Assembly: GCA_031285945.1 (NCBI GenBank)
Contig: JAITVF010000154.1
Coordinates: 1 to 5,681, forward strand
Length of the DNA stretch: 5,681 bases
Source: Oscillospiraceae bacterium
GTDB taxonomy: Bacteria; Bacillota; Clostridia; Oscillospirales; Ruminococcaceae
Reading direction: 5' to 3'
A program made the translations under genes and the position numbers. This document shows, one piece after another, positions 1 to 4,758 of the stretch (its first letter is position 1; each line of letters begins with the position of its first letter). The notes under the pieces are model-generated. The model was not told the DNA's origin, did not search any database, and saw nothing but the letters and a program-made list of their open reading frames with translations.

Positions 1-965
1 CTGGGCCGGTCATACTCGTACATGCTCACCACCACGTCGGCGCCGTATTTTTGGCAGGCGGGCAGCGCGCGGATTTCATCGAGGCAGCTCTCCCAGGTTT
101 CGCCCGCGGTCATACGGCGGTCGAGGGAAACGGCGCAGGAATCGGCTACGGCGCAGCGGCTAGGCGAGGTAAAGAAAATTTCGCTGGCGGTAACGGTCCC
201 CCGGCCTAGGAACCTCGCTTCCCTCCACTGTGGATTGTACTCTTCTTCGAGCATTTTTACAAGACCCTTAATCACGGATGTTTTGGCGGCGTCGTTTTCA
301 TTAAGGCTGCGCACATCCCTTAAAATATCGGCCATCTTATATATCGCGTTGTCGCCCCGCTCCGGCGCCGAGCCGTGGCAGGAAACTCCCTTTACGTCGA
401 CCCTTATCTCCATCCTTCCCCGGTGGCCCCGGTAGATACCGCCGTCGGTGGGCTCGTTTATGACCACAAACTCGGGCCTTATCTTATCCTCGTTGATGAT
501 ATACTGCCAGCAAAGCCCGTCGCAGTCCTCTTCCTGAACGGTGGCGGTCACAAGAACGGCGTATTTGTCGTTTAAGAGCCCGAGATCCTTCATGATCTTT
601 GCGCCGTATACCGCGCTTACGATCCCACCCTCCTGGTCGGAGGTCCCCCGTCCGCCTATTTCCTCGTCGGTCTCGTAGCCCTCGTAGGGGTCAAAGCTCC
701 AGTTGTCCCGGTTGCCGACGCCCACCGTATCGATATGGCCGTCAAAGGCTATGAGGGTCTTGCCGGCGCCCATCCAGGCAAGCAGGTTGCCCATGGGATC
801 GGTCTCGACCTTATCAAAACCGAGCCGGCGGCATTCTTCGGCCACGCGGTCGATCTTAGCCCTTTCGCCGCAGCTTTCTCCCGGGAGCCTTACCATATCC
901 CGCAAAAGCAGCGTCATATCCTTTTTATAGTTCCCGGCGGCTTCCCTAATCCTTGCGTAATCCAT
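1..965 (-). CDS. ygeY: YgeY-type M20 family metallohydrolase (selenium-metabolism-linked), 3' end outside window
   Basis: This is a zinc-type M20 peptidase/deacylase-family hydrolase, expected to be cytosolic and to cleave an amide-like bond in a nitrogenous intermediate; the exact substrate is not shown by sequence. The 321 complete codons visible contain the M20 landmarks in order: DGHIDTVG at residues 75-82 (metal ligand H77, D79), GTSDQEGG at 107-114 (bridging D110), QEED at 144-147 (catalytic E145, ligand E146), NEPTD at 170-174 (ligand E171), and [14 protein letters not shown] at 195-208 opening the dimerisation domain. Family members are near 400 residues, so about 80 C-terminal residues, including the last metal-binding His, lie beyond the left edge. 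The ATG at 965 has GAGG four bases and AAAGGA nine bases upstream. It begins 25 bp after the regulator gene's stop, so it is probably the fourth gene of the operon. The YgeY assignment over other M20 enzymes rests on the motif wording and on the neighbouring ygeX and ssnA. Confidence 0.9.
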   Translation of the reverse strand, partial: MDYARIREAAGNYKKDMTLLLRDMVRLPGESCGERAKIDRVAEECRRLGFDKVETDPMGNLLAWMGAGKTLIAFDGHIDTVGVGNRDNWSFDPYEGYETDEEIGGRGTSDQEGGIVSAVYGAKIMKDLGLLNDKYAVLVTATVQEEDCDGLCWQYIINEDKIRPEFVVINEPTDGGIYRGHRGRMEIRVDVKGVSCHGSAPERGDNAIYKMADILRDVRSLNENDAAKTSVIKGLVKMLEEEYNPQWREARFLGRGTVTASEIFFTSPSRCAVADSCAVSLDRRMTAGETWESCLDEIRALPACQKYGADVVVSMYEYDRP

Positions 966-990
966 AAAGCCTCGTCCTTTCACAATTTTT

Positions 991-1632
991 TTATTCCGTC
1001 GGCTCGCTGTCGAGATAATTATAAAGCGTGTACTTTGAGATATCGTAGTATCTTGATACCTTGTCCCCCGCCTTTTTAATCAGAAAGGCGCCCTTTTCTT
1101 CAAGATAGTGAATACCTTTGATCTTATCGTCCTTTCCCATAAGCGCCACCGGCTTGCCGACAAAATCAACCGATTCCTCAAGAAGCCTGTCTAACAGGTC
1201 GCTAACGTTAGAGACTATGGTGCTTACCTCGTAGTCCTTTTTCTCCCGCCCCGTTTCGATAAACCGCCCAACCAGCCGGTTCGCGTGGGAGAGGCCGGTT
1301 ATGTCGTAGTTTACGCCGAATATGGCCGCGACCTCCCCTTCCTCGTTGCGGATATAGACAGAGGACGACTTAAGAAGCCTTCCGTCCGAGGTTCTCGAAA
1401 GGTAGCCGATATTATCCTCGGCCCCGGTTTTGTTGCGGAGGGCGCAAAGCACGATTTCGCTTGCGTCGTCCCCCACTCTGCGCCCGGTTACGTGGCCGTT
1501 TTCTATAGCGATAATGGTATTCTCGTAGCCCTTTGTCAGGTCGTGAACCGCAACCTCGCACTCCGGCCCGAAGTGTGAGGCCAGCGCCTTTGATATCTGC
1601 CCCAGCAACCCCGTTATATAGGCTGAATTCAT
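991..1632 (-). CDS. YheO/DauR-like transcriptional regulator (PAS-like sensor plus C-terminal HTH)
   Basis: This 213-residue protein has the two-part build of the YheO family: an N-terminal PAS-like ligand-sensing domain (about residues 5-115) and a C-terminal helix-turn-helix domain (about 138-209). Visible family signatures are CEVAVHDL (25-32), [11 protein letters not shown] (45-55), [20 protein letters not shown] (89-108) and, in the DNA-binding part, [10 protein letters not shown] (177-186) followed by [18 protein letters not shown] (191-208), the expected recognition-helix region. It is close to the usual 210-240 residues of this family, so it looks complete. It starts at an ATG with GGGAGGAT about six bases upstream, 15 bp after the ygeX stop, and lies between two catabolic genes, which argues for a local, pathway-specific regulator that controls its own operon. 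Relatives such as DauR control amino-acid catabolism. The ligand here is unknown; diaminopropionate or an upstream ureido/purine intermediate would be natural candidates (inference). Candidate operators lie at 4377-4491. Confidence 0.88.
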   Translation of the reverse strand: MNSAYITGLLGQISKALASHFGPECEVAVHDLTKGYENTIIAIENGHVTGRRVGDDASEIVLCALRNKTGAEDNIGYLSRTSDGRLLKSSSVYIRNEEGEVAAIFGVNYDITGLSHANRLVGRFIETGREKKDYEVSTIVSNVSDLLDRLLEESVDFVGKPVALMGKDDKIKGIHYLEEKGAFLIKKAGDKVSRYYDISKYTLYNYLDSEPTE

Positions 1633-1647
1633 ATTCAGATCCTCCCG

Positions 1648-2862
1648 CTAAATAGACGGGTACGCCCCTTCCCACACGATGCGCCGGTAATTGCCGGGAT
1701 CGGTATCCCCCTCGGTGCTGACCAGCAGGATTCGCGAGTCGGGCCCGATACCGGCGGCCTCTCTGAGCCCCTTAAGGCTGCCGCCCGTGATCATTTCCAG
1801 CAGGCACCCCATGGCCGAAGCGCCCGATTCCCCCGAGACAACCCGCCCGTCCCCCTTAACGGGAGCGCCCAGGATCCGCATGGCCCTGGCCGCGTGCGGA
1901 TCCTTTATACAGGCGAAGAAGGAAGCCTTATCGCGCAGAATCTCCCACGTTATCGGGTTGGGCTCGCCGCAGGCAAGCCCCGCCATGATGGTGTTCATAT
2001 CTCCGCCCACGTTTACTATTTCGCCGTCTCCCCGTATGGCCGAGCGATAGTGGCAATCGGCGGCTTCCGATTCCACCACGATGGTTGTGGGGTGATCCTT
2101 GCCGTAAAAGTTGGCCACAACCCCGGTCGAAGCGCCCGCAAAGGCTCCCACCCCCGCCTGAACCAGCAGGTGGGTGGGCTTTATTCCCCTCTCGCTTAGC
2201 TGCTTACAGGCCTCAAGCGCCACTACGCCGTAGCCCTGCATTATCCAGCCTGGTATATCGGTGTACCCCTCCCAAGCCTGGTCCTGCACTATTACCCCCT
2301 TTGGGGTTTTAGCCGCAAGCTCCGCCGTAAATCTGATTGTGTCGTCATAGTTGAGCTCGGTGATATACCCCTCGGCGCCTAGTCGCTTTATATTGTCGAG
2401 CTTTACTGGCGGGCAGCCTTTGGGCATATAAATAATCGCCTTTTGCCCTATCTTCTCAGCCGCCCACGCTACGCCCCGCCCGTGGTTGCCGTCGGTGGTT
2501 GCTATAAAGGTAAAGTCGCCAAGCCTTTCGCGGATTTCGGGCGAGGTCATGGCGGCATAGTCAAGCTCTTCTACCGGCATTCCCACCGTTTTTGCTATAA
2601 AAGCGGCCAGCGCGTAAGAAGCCCCCAACCCCTTAAAGGAGTTGAGCCCAAAGCGCGGCGACTCGTCCTTGAGGTAAATTCCGCCTACGTTAAGCTCCCC
2701 CGCAAGATTATCGAGAGAAACAAGCGGCGTTTGCGCGTATTCGGGAAAGCTTGCGTGAAAGCGCCTAACCTTCTCGATTGCTGAAGGCTCCATCATGGCG
2801 AGACTCTGAGCTTTGCCCGAGGGAGGAATGCGATTGGCGGTCCACATGGGCGTTTTTTCCAA
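1648..2862 (-). CDS. ygeX: 2,3-diaminopropionate ammonia-lyase (PLP-dependent, fold type II)
   Basis: The 404-residue product matches E. coli YgeX closely in length (398) and motif order. The enzyme converts 2,3-diaminopropionate to pyruvate and two ammonia using PLP in the cytosol. Visible residues: LKDESPRFGLNSFKGLGASYA (64-84, two stretches) with Schiff-base Lys K77; TTDGNHGRGVAWAA (122-135) with D124 matching the catalytic Asp known as D120 in the E. coli enzyme; VQDQAWEGYTDIPGWIMQGY (192-211) with D194 matching D189; QAGVGA phosphate loop (235-240); and C270 and C298 at the positions of the cysteine pair that forms a disulfide in the E. coli enzyme. SGESGA (343-348) and STEGDTDP (382-389) complete the family pattern. 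The start is TTG at 2862, chosen because AGGGGG lies seven bases upstream, whereas the next in-frame ATG (codon 6) is badly spaced. It lies 15 bp after the upstream PLP gene and 15 bp before the regulator. It looks intact. Confidence 0.95.
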   Translation of the reverse strand: MEKTPMWTANRIPPSGKAQSLAMMEPSAIEKVRRFHASFPEYAQTPLVSLDNLAGELNVGGIYLKDESPRFGLNSFKGLGASYALAAFIAKTVGMPVEELDYAAMTSPEIRERLGDFTFIATTDGNHGRGVAWAAEKIGQKAIIYMPKGCPPVKLDNIKRLGAEGYITELNYDDTIRFTAELAAKTPKGVIVQDQAWEGYTDIPGWIMQGYGVVALEACKQLSERGIKPTHLLVQAGVGAFAGASTGVVANFYGKDHPTTIVVESEAADCHYRSAIRGDGEIVNVGGDMNTIMAGLACGEPNPITWEILRDKASFFACIKDPHAARAMRILGAPVKGDGRVVSGESGASAMGCLLEMITGGSLKGLREAAGIGPDSRILLVSTEGDTDPGNYRRIVWEGAYPSI

Positions 2863-2869
2863 AGCCCTT

Positions 2870-2875
2870 CCCCCT
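2870..2875 (-). promoter_or_regulatory. Shine-Dalgarno site deciding the TTG start of ygeX
   Basis: Read on the minus strand, AGGGGG (2875 to 2870) lies seven bases before TTG at 2862. The first in-frame ATG (codon 6, at 2847) would be 22 bases away, too far for this site. The site sits entirely in the 15-bp gap after the preceding gene's TAG stop. Confidence 0.7.
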
Positions 2876-2877
2876 TT

Positions 2878-4356
2878 CTACAGAGTCTTAAGAATCCCGA
2901 CCTCTTCGTTAAAGGCGTCTATAAGCCCGTCTACCTGTTCGGTTTGCCTTTGCACCGCCTCAAAGGTTTTGTCCTGGCGGTACCACTGGTCGTTTAGCTC
3001 CCCGGCCGTTTTGCCCTGCTGCTCAACCCAGGTGTAATACTTGAGGTTGTGCACCCGCTTTCTCTCGGCGTAGGTAAGCTCTATAAAGTTGTCGGTCTTT
3101 ATTCCACGCAGGCTGGCGGCGTAATCGGCGGCGGCTCTGGCGGGGGTATATTCGCCGTATTCCTCCCGCAGCTCCTCAATTCTGGAAAGATACATCTCAA
3201 CCGAATCGGTGAGGATGGTTGCGACCACGTCCTTTTTGGTGAGCTCGTAGTATTTGGCAAATTTGATGGAGGCCAGCATATTGGAGATTCCCGAGATGCC
3301 CATCAGCGCGAGTGAGTCGACCTCCTCAGCGCTCATGCCCAGATCTCCGGTCAAAAACGCCTTGCCAGCGGGTTCGTTAAAGAGGCGCAGCAGGGCCATG
3401 GAATCGCCGTCGTCGATTGCTGTGGCAAAATCGGTGTTGCGCACGTTGTGCACCCAGGGGATGTGCTTGTCGCCTATGCCCTCTATGCGGTGGGCGCCAA
3501 AGCCGTTATTCAGTATGGTGGGGCACTGCAGCGCCTCGGCTACCCCGATTTTGCTGTAGGGATAGCGCTGCCTCAGATAATCGCCGCTCCCCATCGAGCC
3601 GGCCGACCCCGAGGTCAGGCAGACGCCGGCAAAGCTGCCGTCCTCTCCCTTAACGCTCTCAAAGGCTTCGGCTATGGCGCTGCCGGTCACGTTGTAGTGC
3701 CACATATAGTTGCCCATCTCTTCAAACTGGTTAAAGATAACGCAATCTTTACGGGTAGCTTTGATCTCGTTTGTTTTATCAAAGATTTCCTTGACATTGC
3801 TCTCGGTGCCGGGGGTCGCGATAACCTCGCCCGCAATCTGCGAAAGCCAGTCAAAGCGCTCGCGGCTCATACCCTCGGGCAAAATGGCGACAGACTCGCA
3901 GGCTAAAAGCCTCGAGTTAAAGGCGCCGCCCCGGCAGTAGTTGCCGGTAGAGGGCCAGACCGCCTTCTGGCCGGTGGTATCGAACTGCCCCGTAACAAGC
4001 CTGGGAGCAAGGCAGCCGAACGAGGCGCCCACCTTGTGGCACCCCGTGGGGAAGAACTTGCCCGCCATACAGATAATCCTCGCCTCTACCCCCGTAAGCC
4101 TTGAGGGCAGCTCAATAAAGTTGGGGCCTCCATAAAGCCCCCCCTTAAAAGTCCGCTCGTTCTTCCAGGTGATGCGAAAGAGGTTGAGGGGATTTATATC
4201 CCACATACCCACGCCTTTGAGCTTCTCTTTGATTTTTTCCGGGACCTCACCCACGGGATTCCGCATCTGCCTGAAGCTGGGAATGATTACTCCCCTCTCC
4301 CTTGCTCTGAGGATGTTCTTCTTCAACGTTTCTTTATTTACGCTAAGATCGATCAT
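2878..4356 (-). CDS. Uncharacterised fold-type-II PLP-dependent enzyme (cysteine synthase-like beta family)
   Basis: This 492-residue protein is recognisably a fold-type-II PLP enzyme (tryptophan-synthase-beta/cysteine-synthase superfamily), but I cannot assign a substrate. Likely Schiff-base Lys is K108 in PTGCHKVGAS (103-112). STGNYCRGGAFNSRLLA (136-152) corresponds to the substrate-carboxylate Asn loop, TSGSAGSMGSGDY (248-260) to the PLP-phosphate loop, and SGISNMLASIKFAKYY (355-370) to the C-terminal cofactor region. It is much longer than a cysteine synthase (about 310-320), with an extra N-terminal segment of about 70 residues and a charged, helix-prone tail (about 425-492). It shows little obvious similarity to the adjacent YgeX beyond the shared fold, so it is not a recent duplicate. 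The ATG has GGAAGG eight bases upstream, and it is the first gene of the operon, directly behind the promoter at 4426-4454. Elimination, beta-replacement or synthesis chemistry on a diamino acid related to diaminopropionate is the contextual guess. Confidence 0.85.
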   Translation of the reverse strand: MIDLSVNKETLKKNILRARERGVIIPSFRQMRNPVGEVPEKIKEKLKGVGMWDINPLNLFRITWKNERTFKGGLYGGPNFIELPSRLTGVEARIICMAGKFFPTGCHKVGASFGCLAPRLVTGQFDTTGQKAVWPSTGNYCRGGAFNSRLLACESVAILPEGMSRERFDWLSQIAGEVIATPGTESNVKEIFDKTNEIKATRKDCVIFNQFEEMGNYMWHYNVTGSAIAEAFESVKGEDGSFAGVCLTSGSAGSMGSGDYLRQRYPYSKIGVAEALQCPTILNNGFGAHRIEGIGDKHIPWVHNVRNTDFATAIDDGDSMALLRLFNEPAGKAFLTGDLGMSAEEVDSLALMGISGISNMLASIKFAKYYELTKKDVVATILTDSVEMYLSRIEELREEYGEYTPARAAADYAASLRGIKTDNFIELTYAERKRVHNLKYYTWVEQQGKTAGELNDQWYRQDKTFEAVQRQTEQVDGLIDAFNEEVGILKTL

Positions 4357-4376
4357 GTCCGGCGCCTTCCCCTCTC

Positions 4377-4405
4377 AGAGCCTGTTATCGTCCTTTACAG
4401 GCTCT
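4377..4405 (-). repeat. Perfect 9-bp inverted repeat in the operon leader (hairpin or operator)
   Basis: AGAGCCTGT (4377-4385) and ACAGGCTCT (4397-4405) are exact reverse complements separated by 11 bases. The half-site centres are 20 bp apart, about two helical turns, as for a dimeric DNA-binding protein. It lies downstream of the predicted operon start and about 20 bp before the ATG at 4356. In RNA it would form a 9-bp stem whose loop shows AAAGGACGAUA, with the gene's own purine-rich SD directly after the stem. There is no U run after it on the minus strand, so it is not a terminator of that transcript. Confidence 0.65.
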
Positions 4406-4420
4406 TATTCTATTTCTGTA

Positions 4421-4432
4421 TTTTTAGCATAA
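4421..4432. repeat. Direct repeat copy 1 (TTTTTAGCATAA), overlapping the operon -10
   Basis: This twelve-base word recurs exactly at 4459-4470, 38 bp away. The copy covers the TATGCT -10 hexamer of the minus-strand promoter, so a protein bound here would be expected to block RNA polymerase. Candidate operator; AT-rich composition raises the chance of coincidence. Confidence 0.45.
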
Positions 4433-4454
4433 CACATGAGAATTACAATTTCAA
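4426..4454 (-). promoter_or_regulatory. Predicted sigma70-type promoter of the minus-strand operon
   Basis: Read on the minus strand, TTGAAA (4454 to 4449, five of six consensus bases) is followed by exactly 17 bp and TATGCT (4431 to 4426, four of six), with TG one base upstream of the -10, giving the extended form TGTTATGCT. The predicted transcript start is near 4419, giving a leader of about 63 nt before the ATG at 4356. The sequence just upstream of the -35 (4455-4492) is almost pure A/T and could act as an UP element. Prediction only; no other minus-strand hexamer pair in the region scored as well by eye. Confidence 0.65.
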
Positions 4455-4458
4455 ATAT

Positions 4459-4470
4459 TTTTTAGCATAA
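4459..4470. repeat. Direct repeat copy 2 (TTTTTAGCATAA), upstream of the operon -35
   Basis: This is an exact copy of 4421-4432, just upstream of the TTGAAA -35 element. It forms most of the core of a perfect AT-rich dyad: AATATTTTTT (4454-4463) and AAAAAATATT (4470-4479) around AGCATA. It may be an operator, part of an UP element, or both. Confidence 0.45.
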
Positions 4471-4479
4471 AAAAATATT

Positions 4480-4491
4480 ATTTAGCTAAAT
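4480..4491. repeat. 12-bp palindrome ATTTAGCTAAAT, related to the direct repeats
   Basis: This perfect 12-bp palindrome shares TTTAGC with both direct-repeat copies; its TTTAGC begins exactly 20 bp from that of the 4459-4470 copy, about two helical turns. Together the three look like a set of operator sites arranged upstream of and over the minus-strand promoter. A symmetric site suits a dimeric regulator such as the YheO-like protein encoded in the operon (inference). Confidence 0.45.
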
Positions 4492-4598
4492 TTATTCACA
4501 ATCTTTTGTTAAGCATATTATGCCTGTCACAATAGATAAAATCTCATACTCTTTTTAGGCGCAATAAACAATAATCTCGCCGCAGCTCTCAGCTTTAC

Positions 4599-4627
4599 TT
4601 GACTGTATCGCGATAATATGCTACCAT
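4599..4627 (+). promoter_or_regulatory. Predicted sigma70-type promoter of ssnA (upstream of the attenuator)
   Basis: TTGACT (4599-4604, five of six) is followed by a 17-bp spacer and TACCAT (4622-4627, four of six), with an extended -10 TG at 4619-4620. The predicted start is near 4634, giving a leader of about 125 nt that contains the terminator-like hairpin at 4677-4710 before the ssnA ribosome-binding site. GATAAT and TAATAT at 4612-4619 look more like a -10 but have no properly spaced -35. Confidence 0.6.
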
Positions 4628-4655
4628 GTCTGTGAAATATTTGTTGGCGGCTGCA

Positions 4656-4680
4656 ACGGAGTGCCTTGCGCGCGGGCCGT
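4656..4680 (+). promoter_or_regulatory. Possible antiterminator pairing in the ssnA leader
   Basis: ACGG (4656-4659) can pair with CCGT (4677-4680), and CCT (4664-4666) with GGG (4674-4676), leaving a 4-nt bulge and a 7-nt loop. The CCGT used is the first part of the terminator's left arm, so the two structures exclude each other. The alternative has about seven pairs against ten for the terminator. It is a hand-drawn fold with modest support, included because an attenuator needs such a competitor. Confidence 0.3.
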
Positions 4681-4710
4681 GTATCCTTTTTGGGGATGCG
4701 CGGTTTTTTT
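4677..4710 (+). terminator. Intrinsic terminator in the ssnA leader, probable attenuator
   Basis: CCGTGTATCC (4677-4686) pairs along its whole length with GGATGCGCGG (4694-4703), ten pairs including two G-U, around a 7-nt loop, and is followed at once by seven T (4704-4710). The T tract follows the stem only in the plus direction, so it would end plus-strand transcripts. It lies downstream of the predicted ssnA promoter and about 50 bp upstream of the ssnA ATG. No plus-strand gene ends upstream of it, so it is best explained as a conditional (attenuator) terminator, or as the end of a very short independent RNA of about 75 nt. Confidence 0.75.
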
Positions 4711-4745
4711 AATGCTTCTGCGCCCGAAATATTATTCTGCCTTTT

Positions 4746-4752
4746 AAGGAGG
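4746..4752 (+). promoter_or_regulatory. Shine-Dalgarno site of ssnA
   Basis: AAGGAGG is a perfect anti-16S match with a six-base spacer to the ATG at 4759. It fixes the ssnA start and shows that translation initiation is strong once the transcript passes the leader terminator. Confidence 0.9.
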
Positions 4753-4758
4753 ATCATT

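Larger units (their letters stand above)
4357..4758. promoter_or_regulatory. Divergent intergenic control region between the minus-strand operon and ssnA
   Basis: This 402-bp stretch has no convincing protein gene. Its middle (about 4405-4560) is sharply more AT-rich than the flanking genes. It contains two outward-facing sigma70-like promoters, a leader inverted repeat on the operon side, repeated TTTAGC-containing motifs and an AT-rich dyad near the operon promoter, and a terminator-like hairpin in the ssnA leader. Each is listed separately. About 4492-4598 holds nothing else I can assign. Confidence 0.85.

Noticed and set aside
1285..1578. Plus-strand frame antisense to the YheO-like gene, and the similar plus-strand frames across 22-4432
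   Set aside because: They overlap well-supported minus-strand genes, lack ribosome-binding sites and known domains, and are explained as shadows of GC-biased coding sequence.
4377..4405. Guanidine-II (mini-ykkC) riboswitch, suggested by ACGA in the loop
   Set aside because: That class needs two hairpins with ACGR tetraloops. There is only one hairpin here, with an 11-nt loop.
4525..4530. Second minus-strand -35 (GTGACA)
   Set aside because: No acceptable -10 follows at 16-18 bp spacing; the best is AAAGAT with three matches. The pair at 4426-4454 is clearly better.
4612..4619. GATAAT/TAATAT as the ssnA -10
   Set aside because: TTGACT at 4599 is only 7-9 bp away, and no -35-like hexamer lies 16-18 bp upstream.
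4634..4710. Known purine, THF, ZTP or Moco riboswitch in the ssnA leader
   Set aside because: None of the conserved junction or loop sequences I know for these classes is present, and the leader before the terminator is too short for most of them.
4626..4712. 28-codon frame in the ssnA leader (ATG at 4626, in-frame GTG at 4632) whose stop TAA begins on the last T of the terminator tract
   Set aside because: A leader peptide read through the terminator would be attractive for attenuation, but there is no ribosome-binding site, the ATG overlaps the predicted -10, and there is no run of one regulatory codon. Conservation of the frame in relatives would revive it.
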